A DNA stretch of 64,000 nucleotides from Helicobacter pylori NQ4053 (GTDB lineage Bacteria > Campylobacterota > Campylobacteria > Campylobacterales > Helicobacteraceae). This document shows positions 47,765 through 57,183 of the stretch, piece by piece. The stretch spans positions 207,994 through 271,993 of the forward strand of contig NZ_AKNV01000003.1 of NCBI RefSeq assembly GCF_000274605.1. Direction: 5' to 3'. Position 1 is the stretch's first letter; each line of letters begins with the position of its first letter. The notes beneath the pieces are model-generated. The model was not told the origin of the DNA and did no database searches. It saw only the letters and a program-made list of their open reading frames with translations. The translations under genes and the position numbers were made by a program.

Positions 47765-50062
47765 ATGGCAAATTTATTGAAAAACGGCAAAACTTTAAAA
47801 CAAGCTAGAGATGAAATCCTAGCCAGGACAGAAAAAACAGGGCATTATAATGGCCTTAAAAAACTAGAGTTTAAAGAAAGAGATCCGATCGGTTATGAGA
47901 AGATGTTCTCTAAATTAAGAGGCGGTATCGTGCATGCCAGAGAAACAGCTAAAAGGATTGCTGCAAGCCCTATTGTTGAGCAAGAGGGTGAATTGTGCTT
48001 CACGCTTTATAACGCTGTGGGCGATAGCGTGCTGACTTCTACGGGCATCATTATCCATGTAGGCACTATGGGATCGGCTATTAAATACATGGTAGAGAAT
48101 AATTGGGAAGATAACCCTGGTATCAATGACAAGGATATTTTCACCAATAACGACTGCGCGATTGGGAATGTGCACCCATGCGATATTATGACTCTTGTGC
48201 CTATCTTTCACGATGAAAAATTGATTGGGTGGGTAGGCGGTGTTACGCATGTGATTGATACGGGATCAGTTACTCCAGGATCGATGAGTACCGGACAGGT
48301 TCAAAGGTTTGGGGATGGATACATGATCACTTGCCGTAAAACAGGGGCGAATGATGAGAGCTTTAAGGATTGGTTGCATGAATCTCAAAGATCAGTAAGA
48401 ACGCCTAAATATTGGATTTTGGATGAAAGGACTAGGATTGCTGGGTGCCACATGATTAGGGATTTAGTGATGGAAGTCATTAAAGAAGATGGCATTGATT
48501 CTTACATGCGATTTATTGATGAAGTGATTGAAGAGGGGAGGAGAGGCCTTATCTCTAGGATCAAATCCATGACCATACCCGGCAAGTATAGAAAGGTCGC
48601 TTTTGTGGATGTGCCTTATGCGCATAAGGATATTGGCGTGTGCTCTGAATTTGCTAAGCTAGACACGATCATGCACTCTCCTGTGGAAATAACTATCAAT
48701 AAAGACGCTACATGGAAATTGGATTTTGATGGTGCGTCTAGGTGGGGATGGCACTCTTTCAATTGTAACCAAGTGTCTTTTACTAGCGGTATTTGGGTGA
48801 TGATGACTCAAACCTTAATACCCACTTCTCGCATCAACGATGGTGCTTATTTTGCGACTCAATTCAGGCTCAAAAAAGGGACTTGGATGAATCCAGATGA
48901 CAGGCGCACCGGGCATGCTTATGCGTGGCATTTCTTGGTATCAGGCTGGAGCGCTTTGTGGAGAGGCTTGTCTCAAGCGTATTACAGCCGAGGGTATTTA
49001 GAAGAAGTCAATTCTGGAAACGCTAACACTTCTAACTGGTTGCAAGGCGGCGGTATCAACCAGGATGGAGAAATCCATGCGGTGAATAGCTTTGAGACGA
49101 GCTCTTGTGGGACTGGAGCTTGCGCGATAAAAGACGGCTTGAATCACGCAGCAGCTATTTGGAATCCAGAGGGTGATATGGGCGATATTGAAATCTGGGA
49201 AATGGCAGAACCTCTCCTCTATTTGGGTAGGAATGTCAAGGCCAATACCGGTGGGTATGGGAAATATCGGGGCGGTAATGGGTTTGAAACCTTAAGAATG
49301 GTGTGGGGCGCGCATGATTGGACCATGTTCTTTATGGGTAATGGCTACATGAATAGCGATTGGGGCATGATGGGTGGTTATCCAGCGGCCAGTGGTTATA
49401 GGTTTGAAGCGCATAACACCAACTTAGAAAATAGGATTAAAAATAACGCCAGTTTGCCTTTAGGGGGTGATTTCAACCCAACGGATCGAGGTTATGAAAA
49501 ACACATTTCTCATGCGTCTCAAGTCAAAAGGGATAAGCAATGCATCACCACTGAGAACTGCTTTGATAATTACGACTTGTATTTGAATTACATCAAAGGC
49601 GGTCCTGGATTTGGCGATCCTATTGAAAGGGATTTGAATGCGATTTTAGAAGATCTAAACAGCAAACAGCTATTGCCAGAATACGCTTACAAGGTTTATG
49701 GTGCGATTGTGAGCCAGAATAAAGACGGCGTGTGGGTGGGTGATGAAGCTAAAACGAAAGCCAGAAGAAAAGAAATTCTTGAAAACAGAAAGGCTAGATC
49801 CATCCCTGTAAAAGAATGGATGGAGCAAGAGAGAAACGCTATTCTTGAAAAAGAGGCTTCCAAACAGGTTAAGCACATGTATGCGACTAGCTTTGATCTC
49901 TCGCCTAGGTTCTTGAATGATTTTAAAGCATTCTGGAACTTGCCAAAGAATTGGACTGTGGAAGAAGATGAGCTTGGCGTATTCACCTATGGATCTAAAT
50001 ACAGGATGGATTTGAGCAAATTGCCCGATGTGCACACGGTTGTGTTGGTTGATGAGAAATAA
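47765..50062 (+). CDS. acxB: Acetone carboxylase alpha subunit AcxB (hydantoinase B-like)
   Basis: Metal-binding catalytic subunit of the same enzyme. Family features: GDSVLTSTGIIIHVGTMG near the N-terminus, FTNNDCAIGNVHPCD, and a late GGPGFGDPIERD. 765 residues. AAAGGAG precedes the ATG, 12 nt after the acxA stop, and acxC follows within 25 nt. The three-gene order is the standard one for acetone carboxylases. Confidence 0.93.
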   Translation: MANLLKNGKTLKQARDEILARTEKTGHYNGLKKLEFKERDPIGYEKMFSKLRGGIVHARETAKRIAASPIVEQEGELCFTLYNAVGDSVLTSTGIIIHVGTMGSAIKYMVENNWEDNPGINDKDIFTNNDCAIGNVHPCDIMTLVPIFHDEKLIGWVGGVTHVIDTGSVTPGSMSTGQVQRFGDGYMITCRKTGANDESFKDWLHESQRSVRTPKYWILDERTRIAGCHMIRDLVMEVIKEDGIDSYMRFIDEVIEEGRRGLISRIKSMTIPGKYRKVAFVDVPYAHKDIGVCSEFAKLDTIMHSPVEITINKDATWKLDFDGASRWGWHSFNCNQVSFTSGIWVMMTQTLIPTSRINDGAYFATQFRLKKGTWMNPDDRRTGHAYAWHFLVSGWSALWRGLSQAYYSRGYLEEVNSGNANTSNWLQGGGINQDGEIHAVNSFETSSCGTGACAIKDGLNHAAAIWNPEGDMGDIEIWEMAEPLLYLGRNVKANTGGYGKYRGGNGFETLRMVWGAHDWTMFFMGNGYMNSDWGMMGGYPAASGYRFEAHNTNLENRIKNNASLPLGGDFNPTDRGYEKHISHASQVKRDKQCITTENCFDNYDLYLNYIKGGPGFGDPIERDLNAILEDLNSKQLLPEYAYKVYGAIVSQNKDGVWVGDEAKTKARRKEILENRKARSIPVKEWMEQERNAILEKEASKQVKHMYATSFDLSPRFLNDFKAFWNLPKNWTVEEDELGVFTYGSKYRMDLSKLPDVHTVVLVDEK

Positions 50063-50085
50063 GATTTTTGTGAAGGAGAATGGTT

Positions 50086-50586
50086 ATGTCAAAATACACA
50101 CAAGAACAAATTAAAAATTTGGTAGAGGGGAACTTGGATTGGAACACTGTCTTAAAGATGCTGAGCATGCCTAAAGATCATGAGAGATTCCAAATGTATT
50201 TGAAGGTGTTGCAAGATAAGGTGGATTTTGATGATAAAATCGTCTTACCTTTGGGGCCGCATTTGTTTGTGGTGCAAGATCCTCAAAAGAAGTGGGTCAT
50301 TAAGTGTTCATGCGGTCATGCGTTTTGCGCTCCAGAGGAGAATTGGAAATTGCATGCAAACATCTATGTGCGCGATACAGCAGAAAAAATGGAAGAGGTG
50401 TATCCTAAACTCTTAGCCAGTGATACTCACTGGCAAGTGTATCGGGAGTATATTTGCCCGGATTGCGGCATCCTTTTAGATGTTGAAGCCCCAACTCCTT
50501 GGTATCCTGTGATCCATGATTTTGAGCCTGATATAGAGGTGTTTTATAAAGATTGGCTAGGCATACAGCCCCCAGAAAGACGCTAA
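50086..50586 (+). CDS. acxC: Acetone carboxylase gamma subunit AcxC
   Basis: Small zinc-binding subunit, 166 residues. Shows CSCGHAFC near the middle and ICPDCG near the end, together a zinc site, and the conserved WYPVIHDFEPD tail. ATG 50086 is spaced 8 nt from AAGGAG; ATG 50080 in frame is too close to it. Last gene of the acx operon. Confidence 0.92.
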   Translation: MSKYTQEQIKNLVEGNLDWNTVLKMLSMPKDHERFQMYLKVLQDKVDFDDKIVLPLGPHLFVVQDPQKKWVIKCSCGHAFCAPEENWKLHANIYVRDTAEKMEEVYPKLLASDTHWQVYREYICPDCGILLDVEAPTPWYPVIHDFEPDIEVFYKDWLGIQPPERR

Positions 50587-50750
50587 AACCGCTCAATCCT
50601 TTTTATGAAAGAGGCTTTATGCCTCTTGGCACTAAAAGCTTGGGTTAATTCAACTCAAGCAAATTCTTTCAATCCCAACAAATTCAGCCACAAATTAGGA
50701 CTTTTTCAAAATTTTAAGCTCTTTTTCTTTTTTTTTGATTTAATACTAGG

Positions 50751-50756
50751 TATAAT
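50751..50756 (+). promoter_or_regulatory. -10 box before the small 63-aa gene
   Basis: TATAAT in the context TAGGTATAATTTTA, 28 bases before the ATG; a T-rich tract lies upstream, as is common for H. pylori promoters. Confidence 0.65.
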
Positions 50757-50783
50757 TTTAATTCCACCTAACAAGGAAAAGCT

Positions 50784-50975
50784 ATGAAAGTAACACAAGG
50801 CATTGCTAACGACTTTTTTGCCCTAACAAACACGATATTTTCTGTCCTTGTACACCAGCGAAACCACACTCGGGAAGAAGAAAATTGTGGAAAATTACTG
50901 CAAGATATTGTCAATATCTCTAAAAATAAAAAAACGCATTTTATGAGTTCTATCACTATGCTTTCAATAAAATAA
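50784..50975 (+). CDS. Small conserved hypothetical protein, 63 aa
   Basis: Starts MKVTQGIANDFFALTN behind a good AAGGAAA ribosome site and a TATAAT promoter. No signal peptide; mostly helical, charged C-terminal half (EEENCGKLLQDIVNIS). Not recognised. Its stop is 10 nt from the next start, so it may head the operon running to flgR. Confidence 0.55.
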   Translation: MKVTQGIANDFFALTNTIFSVLVHQRNHTREEENCGKLLQDIVNISKNKKTHFMSSITMLSIK

Positions 50976-50985
50976 AGGGTTTTTT

Positions 50986-52014
50986 TTGACTAAAAAATTC
51001 ATGTCTTGGATGGTGGTTATCGGGGCTTTAATTTGCGTGCTTTTAGGGGTGTTTATCTTCTTTACTAGCATGTCGGTTAAAAAATCTTTAAGCGCTTATC
51101 TTAACGCTTATTTGGATCAACGCCCCCATATTAAAGGCATGGGGATTGCAGGCACTCCTTTTGAATGCGAAGGGTTTTTTAAAATTGCATGCACTTCTAA
51201 AGAGCTGAGTTTTTTGGATTCTCAAAACTCCCCTATTGTGGATTTTAAAAATTTAAATATCAAGCTCCATTCTTTAGACAAAAGCTCTCTTACCCTTTCT
51301 ATCAGCTCTCAAATCAAATCCCCTATTTTAGAACAAGATATTCAGCAAAAAACCCATCAAATCCCCCTGAAAGACTTGAATGCCTTATTGGAAAAAATTA
51401 AACCCACACGCTTGAATTGCTCTTTAAAATTCAACGCTTTAGATGAAAAAACCTTAAACGACAACTTAAAATGCGATTTGACTAATGCAGAAAATATCCT
51501 TGCTTACACTTTTTTTCAAGAGGGTTTAATGGAGGCGCAAGAAAATTTATCCCTTAAAAATATTTTTAAAACCTTAAGTTCTAAAGACGCCAAAGCCATA
51601 GAAGAGTTGCAAGACAAACTGCGTTTTTTAGTGCCAAAGTTGGGCGTTTCTATCCAAGCGCACCATCTTAAAAATGTTTTAGAAGCCTTTTATCACCAAC
51701 ATAAAGAGAGTTTGGGCTTTTTTTCCCCTTATTTTAGTTTGCGATCTCAAACCCCTAGCGTCTCTTATGAAAGCGCGTTAGCTTCTTTAGAAAACTATTT
51801 TATGACCTTGTTCCAATCCCGTTTTAAAGACAATACAGAGCTCCAACAGAATTTTAAAGGGTTGTTGCAAGCCTTTGTTTCTATGGCTAAAGACAAACGA
51901 TCCCAGATCACTCTTAACGCCCAAGCTAAAGACAACGCCAAGCTGACTTTTAACGCCCTGTTAGAAAGCCTTAGCGTGAATTTCTTTCAATCTTACAAAA
52001 TAAGTCATGAGTGA
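50986..52014 (+). CDS. Membrane-anchored periplasmic hypothetical protein
   Basis: TTG start with AAAGGG upstream; ATG 51001 in frame is an alternative. One N-terminal helix (MVVIGALICVLLGVFIFF) anchors a long soluble region of about 310 residues, with two cysteine pairs (CEGFFKIAC and CSLK...KCDL) that may form disulfides. Family not recognised; it resembles beta-rich AsmA/DUF945-type periplasmic proteins only loosely. Overlaps dgkA by 8 nt. Confidence 0.7.
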   Translation: MTKKFMSWMVVIGALICVLLGVFIFFTSMSVKKSLSAYLNAYLDQRPHIKGMGIAGTPFECEGFFKIACTSKELSFLDSQNSPIVDFKNLNIKLHSLDKSSLTLSISSQIKSPILEQDIQQKTHQIPLKDLNALLEKIKPTRLNCSLKFNALDEKTLNDNLKCDLTNAENILAYTFFQEGLMEAQENLSLKNIFKTLSSKDAKAIEELQDKLRFLVPKLGVSIQAHHLKNVLEAFYHQHKESLGFFSPYFSLRSQTPSVSYESALASLENYFMTLFQSRFKDNTELQQNFKGLLQAFVSMAKDKRSQITLNAQAKDNAKLTFNALLESLSVNFFQSYKISHE

Positions 52015-52393
52015 TTTCAAAGTCCCCCCCAAAGCTAAAGGGTTTAAACGCCTTTTTAAAGCCCTTTTTTATTCTAAAGACGGGCTTAAATGCGCATGGG
52101 CTGAAGAGAGCGCGTTTAGGCAAATTATTATCTTGGCTCTTTTTTGTATCGTTCTAGCGAGCTATCTAGCTAAAGATTTTTTAGAATGGGGGCTATTAAT
52201 CTTGCCTTGTTTTTTATCGGTGGTGGTTGAACTCATCAATAGCTCTATTGAAAAGGCTGTGGATTTTACTGGCACCGAGTTCCACCCTTTAGCCAAAAAA
52301 GCTAAAGACATGGCCAGTTCAGCCCAACTGATAGGGCTTATTTTTTGGGCTTTGATTTGGGGGCGTTATCTTATAACGCTTTATTTTAATTAA
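52007..52393 (+). CDS. dgkA: Diacylglycerol kinase DgkA
   Basis: Small inner-membrane kinase (128 residues, three helices) recycling diacylglycerol to phosphatidic acid. Conserved residues appear in AWAEESAFRQ, VVELINSSIEKAVD (the family signature) and AKDMASSAQL. The start lies inside the end of the previous gene, suggesting coupling; gyrA follows after 15 nt. Confidence 0.95.
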   Translation: MSDFKVPPKAKGFKRLFKALFYSKDGLKCAWAEESAFRQIIILALFCIVLASYLAKDFLEWGLLILPCFLSVVVELINSSIEKAVDFTGTEFHPLAKKAKDMASSAQLIGLIFWALIWGRYLITLYFN

Positions 52394-52408
52394 ATTTTAG
52401 GGAGATAC

Positions 52409-54895
52409 ATGCAAGATCGTTTAGTCAATGAAACAAAAAATATTGTAGAAGTGGGGATTGATTCTTCTATTGAAGAGAGCTATTTAGCTTATTCAATGAG
52501 CGTGATCATAGGGCGCGCTTTACCGGACGCTAGAGATGGCTTAAAGCCAGTGCATAGGCGTATTTTGTATGCGATGCATGAATTAGGCCTTACTTCCAAA
52601 GTCGCTTACAAAAAAAGCGCTAGGATCGTGGGTGATGTGATTGGTAAATACCACCCCCATGGCGATAACGCGGTTTATGATGCGCTAGTGAGAATGGCGC
52701 AAGATTTTTCTATGCGTTTGGAATTAGTGGATGGGCAGGGCAACTTTGGCTCTATTGATGGCGATAACGCTGCAGCGATGCGTTACACTGAAGCCAGAAT
52801 GACCAAGGCGAGTGAAGAAATTTTAAGGGATATTGATAAAGACACCATTGATTTTGTGCCTAATTATGATGACACCTTAAAAGAGCCAGATATTCTACCA
52901 AGCCGTCTGCCTAACCTTTTAGTCAATGGGGCTAATGGGATCGCTGTAGGCATGGCGACTTCTATCCCCCCCCACAGAATTGATGAAATCATAGACGCTT
53001 TAGCGCATGTCTTAGAAAACCCTAACGCTGAATTAGATGAAATTTTGGAATTTGTCAAAGGGCCTGACTTTCCTACTGGTGGGATCATTTATGGCAAGGC
53101 GGGCATTGTTGAAGCCTATAAAACGGGGCGAGGGCGCGTGAAAGTGCGGGCCAAAGTGCATGTGGAAAAGACAAAAAATAAAGAAATCATCGTTTTAGAT
53201 GAAATGCCTTTTCAAACCAATAAAGCCAAATTGGTGGAACAAATCAGCGATTTAGCGCGAGAAAAACAAATTGAAGGCATTAGCGAAGTGCGCGATGAGA
53301 GCGATAGAGAGGGCATTAGAGTGGTGATTGAATTAAAAAGAGACGCGATGAGTGAAATTGTCTTAAACCACCTTTACAAACTCACCACCATGGAAACCAC
53401 TTTTAGCATCATTTTACTCGCTATTTACAATAAAGAGCCTAAGATTTTCACGCTTTTAGAGTTGTTGCACCTTTTCTTAAACCACAGAAAGACCATTATT
53501 ATAAGACGCACGATTTTTGAATTAGAAAAAGCTAAAGCCAGAGCGCATATTTTAGAGGGCTATTTGATCGCCTTGGACAATATTGATGAAATCGTGCAAC
53601 TCATTAAAACAAGTCCAAGCCCAGAAACGGCTAAAAACGCCTTAATAGAGCGTTTTACTTTGAGCGAAATCCAAAGCAAAGCCATTTTAGAAATGCGTTT
53701 GCAACGCTTGACAGGCCTTGAAAGGGATAAAATCAAAGAAGAATACCAAAACCTGCTAGAGCTTATTGATGATCTCAATGGGATTTTAAAGAGCGAAGAT
53801 CGCTTGAATGAGGTCGTCAAAACAGAACTTTTAGAAGTCAAAGAGCAGTTTTCTTCTCCAAGGCGTACTGAAATTCAAGAATCGTATGAAAATATTGATA
53901 TAGAAGATTTGATCGCTAATGAGCCTATGGTGGTGAGCATGAGCCATAAAGGATATGTGAAAAGAGTGGACTTAAAAGCTTATGAAAAACAAAATCGTGG
54001 CGGTAAAGGCAAGCTTTCAGGCAGCACTTATGAAGACGATTTCATTGAAAACTTTTTTGTGGCTAACACGCATGATATTTTGCTCTTTATCACCAATAAG
54101 GGGCAATTGTATCATTTGAAAGTCTATAAAATCCCAGAAGCGAGCCGGATCGCTATGGGTAAAGCTATTGTGAATTTAATCTCACTCGCTCCTAATGAAA
54201 AGATCATGGCAACCCTAAGCACTAAAGATTTTAGCGATGAACGCTCTTTAGCTTTCTTCACGAAAAATGGCGTGGTGAAGCGCACCAATTTGAGCGAATT
54301 TGGCGGTAATAGGAGTTATAGCGGTATCAGAGCGATTGTTTTAGATGAAGGCGATGAATTAGTCGGTGCAAAGATTGTGGATAAAAACGCTAAGCATTTG
54401 CTCATCGCATCTTATTTGGGCATGTTCATTAAATTCCCTTTAGAAGACGTGCGCGAAATAGGAAGAACTACTCGTGGGGTTATAGGGATCAAGCTGAATG
54501 AAAATGATTTTGTTGTCGGCGCGGTCGTCATTAGCGATGATGGCAACAAGCTTTTGAGCGTGAGCGAGAACGGGCTTGGTAAGCAAACTCTAGCTGAAGC
54601 GTATAGAGAGCAATCTCGTGGAGGTAAGGGGGTCATTGGCATGAAGATCACTCAAAAAACCGGCAATCTAGTGGGCGTTATCAGCGTGGATGATGAAAAC
54701 TTGGATTTGATGATCCTTACTGCAAGCGCGAAAATGATTAGAGTTTCTATTAAAGATATTAGAGAAACCGGAAGAAATGCCAGTGGGGTAAAACTCATAA
54801 ACACCGCCGATAAAGTCATGTATGTCAATTCTTGCCCTAAAGAAGAAGAGCCAGAAAATTTAGAAACCTCTTCGGTGCAAAATTTATTTGAGTGA
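52409..54895 (+). CDS. gyrA: DNA gyrase subunit A
   Basis: Breaks and rejoins DNA for negative supercoiling. The catalytic Tyr is Y126 in [10 protein letters not shown]. The quinolone-resistance region reads [18 protein letters not shown] with N87, A88 and D91, the residues usual in fluoroquinolone-susceptible H. pylori. GyrA-box QSRGGKG lies in the C-terminal beta-pinwheel. 828 residues. GGGAG precedes the ATG. The stop overlaps the next ATG by one base. Confidence 0.97.
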   Translation: MQDRLVNETKNIVEVGIDSSIEESYLAYSMSVIIGRALPDARDGLKPVHRRILYAMHELGLTSKVAYKKSARIVGDVIGKYHPHGDNAVYDALVRMAQDFSMRLELVDGQGNFGSIDGDNAAAMRYTEARMTKASEEILRDIDKDTIDFVPNYDDTLKEPDILPSRLPNLLVNGANGIAVGMATSIPPHRIDEIIDALAHVLENPNAELDEILEFVKGPDFPTGGIIYGKAGIVEAYKTGRGRVKVRAKVHVEKTKNKEIIVLDEMPFQTNKAKLVEQISDLAREKQIEGISEVRDESDREGIRVVIELKRDAMSEIVLNHLYKLTTMETTFSIILLAIYNKEPKIFTLLELLHLFLNHRKTIIIRRTIFELEKAKARAHILEGYLIALDNIDEIVQLIKTSPSPETAKNALIERFTLSEIQSKAILEMRLQRLTGLERDKIKEEYQNLLELIDDLNGILKSEDRLNEVVKTELLEVKEQFSSPRRTEIQESYENIDIEDLIANEPMVVSMSHKGYVKRVDLKAYEKQNRGGKGKLSGSTYEDDFIENFFVANTHDILLFITNKGQLYHLKVYKIPEASRIAMGKAIVNLISLAPNEKIMATLSTKDFSDERSLAFFTKNGVVKRTNLSEFGGNRSYSGIRAIVLDEGDELVGAKIVDKNAKHLLIASYLGMFIKFPLEDVREIGRTTRGVIGIKLNENDFVVGAVVISDDGNKLLSVSENGLGKQTLAEAYREQSRGGKGVIGMKITQKTGNLVGVISVDDENLDLMILTASAKMIRVSIKDIRETGRNASGVKLINTADKVMYVNSCPKEEEPENLETSSVQNLFE

Positions 54896-55368
54896 TGCGT
54901 TTCTTTTTATTTTTTTATTTTTTATTTTATTTTTTAGGGGTTTCTTTGCATGCCCTTAGCCCCCTAGAAAATCAAGAATTTTTAATTTCGTACCGCTTGA
55001 AAATCGTTGATTCTAGAGTGATGGGCGAAGAGTATTCTGTTTCTAAACCTATCGTTAGCCGCATCAAAACAGCCCCCTATGTCTTAGACTATCATTGCTC
55101 CATCATCACTCGCAACTTGCCCGATTTGAAAAACCCCTTGCTCCAAACCAAACTAGAACGCTTCCTTTTAGAAATAGCGTTAAAAAAAGAAAAAGAGCGA
55201 GTCATAGACTGCATTTTAAAAAGCCAAGTCGCTATCACGCATTATGATCACAGCTATAAAAACGGCACCACTACCACAAGCATTCTTAACCTCAAAGCCT
55301 TAAGCGTTAGGGCAAGTTTAGTGGGAGATGCGCTGTTTTTAGATATTTTTAGAAAGGAAGAAGAATGA
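54895..55368 (+). CDS. Secreted hypothetical protein, 157 aa
   Basis: Very hydrophobic N-terminus ([20 protein letters not shown]) reads as a signal peptide; the mature part of about 137 residues has two cysteines (YHCSI, VIDCI) that could pair. No family recognised. It is locked between gyrA (1-base overlap) and flgR (4-base overlap), so it is translated together with the flagellar regulator; a flagellar link is only suggested by this. Confidence 0.65.
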   Translation: MRFFLFFYFLFYFLGVSLHALSPLENQEFLISYRLKIVDSRVMGEEYSVSKPIVSRIKTAPYVLDYHCSIITRNLPDLKNPLLQTKLERFLLEIALKKEKERVIDCILKSQVAITHYDHSYKNGTTTTSILNLKALSVRASLVGDALFLDIFRKEEE

Positions 55369-56510
55369 AAATCGCCATTGTAGAAGATGATATTAACATG
55401 CGTAAAAGCCTGGAGCTTTTTTTTGAGCTTCAGGACGATTTAGAGATTGTGAGCTTTAAAAACCCTAAAGACGCTTTAGCCAAGTTAGATGAAAGCTTTG
55501 ATTTGGTCATCACGGATATTAACATGCCCCATATGGACGGCTTGGAATTTTTACGCCTTTTAGAGGGCAAGTATGAATCCATTGTGATTACCGGTAATGC
55601 GACCTTGAATAAAGCCATTGATTCCATTCGTTTAGGCGTGAAAGACTTTTTCCAAAAACCTTTTAAACCAGAATTGCTTTTAGAGTCCATCTATCGCACT
55701 AAAAAAGTTTTAGAATTTCAAAAAAAACACCCTTTAGAAAAACCTTTAAAAAAACCACACAAACACAGCTTTTTAGCCACTTCAAAAGCTTTAGAAGAGA
55801 GCAAACGACAAGCCTTAAAAGTCGCAAGCACGGACGCTAATGTCATGCTATTAGGCGAAAGCGGGGTGGGTAAGGAGGTTTTTGCTCATTTTATCCACCA
55901 GCATTCCCAGCGATCCAAACACCCTTTTATAGCGATCAACATGTCTGCAATCCCAGAGCATCTATTAGAAAGCGAGCTTTTTGGGTATCAAAAAGGGGCG
56001 TTCACGGACGCCACAGCGCCTAAAATGGGGCTTTTTGAGAGCGCTAATAAAGGCACGATCTTTTTAGATGAAATCGCTGAAATGCCCCTTCAACTGCAAA
56101 GCAAACTTTTAAGAGTGGTTCAAGAAAAAGAAATCACGCGCCTTGGGGATAATAAAAGCGTTAAAATTGATGTTCGTTTCATTTCCGCTACCAACGCTAA
56201 CATGAAAGAAAAAATCGCTTCAAAAGAATTTAGAGAAGATTTGTTTTTCCGCTTGCAAATCGTGCCTATAACTATCGCGCCTTTGAGAGAGAGGGTAGAA
56301 GAGATCTTGCCCATTGCTGAAATTAAACTTAAAGAAGTGTGCGATGCGTATCATTTGGGGTCAAAATCTTTTTCAAAAAACGCCGCAAAACGCCTTTTAG
56401 AATACTCTTGGCATGGGAACGTGCGAGAGCTTTTAGGCGTCGTGGAAAGAGCAGCGATTTTAAGCGAAGAAACAGAAATCCAAGAGAAAGATTTGTTTTT
56501 AGAAAGGTAG
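55365..56510 (+). CDS. flgR: Flagellar response regulator FlgR (sigma-54 activator)
   Basis: NtrC-type activator of the RpoN-dependent middle flagellar genes, phosphorylated by FlgS. Receiver domain (1-120) with phospho-acceptor D51 in ITDINMP; AAA+ domain with Walker A GESGVGKE, the sigma-54-contact GAFTDA loop and GTIFLDEIAEM Walker B. The chain ends about 10 residues after the AAA+ domain: there is no Fis-type helix-turn-helix, as is known for H. pylori FlgR, which acts without DNA binding. 381 residues. Confidence 0.95.
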   Translation: MKIAIVEDDINMRKSLELFFELQDDLEIVSFKNPKDALAKLDESFDLVITDINMPHMDGLEFLRLLEGKYESIVITGNATLNKAIDSIRLGVKDFFQKPFKPELLLESIYRTKKVLEFQKKHPLEKPLKKPHKHSFLATSKALEESKRQALKVASTDANVMLLGESGVGKEVFAHFIHQHSQRSKHPFIAINMSAIPEHLLESELFGYQKGAFTDATAPKMGLFESANKGTIFLDEIAEMPLQLQSKLLRVVQEKEITRLGDNKSVKIDVRFISATNANMKEKIASKEFREDLFFRLQIVPITIAPLRERVEEILPIAEIKLKEVCDAYHLGSKSFSKNAAKRLLEYSWHGNVRELLGVVERAAILSEETEIQEKDLFLER

Positions 56511-56740
56511 GGAGTTAGGGGGTTTTAAGGGGGATAATTATTCAAAACACCCTCTCCTTAAAAAATAAGTTTTTATAATAAAGTAACTAAAACCCCATTT
56601 TTTATTAGTGCGGTTATTGTGTTTTAAACTCATTTTATAGTAGGATTAGCGTGAAAGAGAGTTTAAAGAATTAAATGCCTTTTCTTTTGTAATGGCTTGC
56701 GGAGTAGAAAAAATTGCATGCTTCTCTCTATAATAATCTA

Positions 56741-57000
56741 TAATTGCTAACCACTTGATGATGATTTAGCTTTCGCCCCCATTTTTCTTAATTTCGTGTC
56801 TCTCCTTTTATTGATAATTTTTGTGTAGGATTAGGTTCGGTGAGTTTAGGGATTCCAACCCTACCCCTTGTAATTGAGCCATAAGGAGACTCGGTGGCTC
56901 ACTCTCGCTATTTTATAAAGGTTTGAAACGCTATAGTTGATGCCATCTCTGTAATGGTTAGGGAGTGTTCCAATGGTCTCTAACTCCCTTATTTTTTTCT
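56741..57000 (+). ncRNA. Candidate structured non-coding RNA upstream of uvrA
   Basis: The 673-bp stretch 56511-57183 has no plausible gene. Inside it, two TATAAT boxes (56729-56734, 56739-56744) could start a transcript that ends at a terminator hairpin AGGGAG (56960-56965) / CTCCCT (56984-56989) followed by ATTTTTTT. Between them, GTGAG (56840-56844) pairs with CTCAC (56898-56902), enclosing TAGGG/CCCTA and CCTT/AAGG hairpins: a three-way-junction-like fold. It does not look like tmRNA, RNase P RNA, SRP RNA or tRNA. Exact ends are estimates. The rest of the stretch holds only AT-rich DNA and a short dispersed repeat near 56543-56606. Confidence 0.45.
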
Positions 57001-57183
57001 CAAACTCTCATGCGATAGATTTTAAAGGCATGGCTTCTTTGCTAACTTTTATATAATCAATGGTTATTGTTGCCGCTAGCCTTATAATTTTGAAACCATG
57101 ACGCAAATAGCACCTCTGCTCTCTAATATTTAGCTGTCTGTTATTTTATTCAGCCCTACATCGTTTCTACAAACAAATGCAAA

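Noticed and set aside
52640..52700. Quinolone-resistance change in gyrA
   Set aside because: Residues 87, 88 and 91 are N, A and D, the usual susceptible forms.
56511..57183. Protein-coding gene in the flgR-uvrA gap
   Set aside because: No frame of useful length with a ribosome site on either strand; the signal is better explained by a structured RNA.
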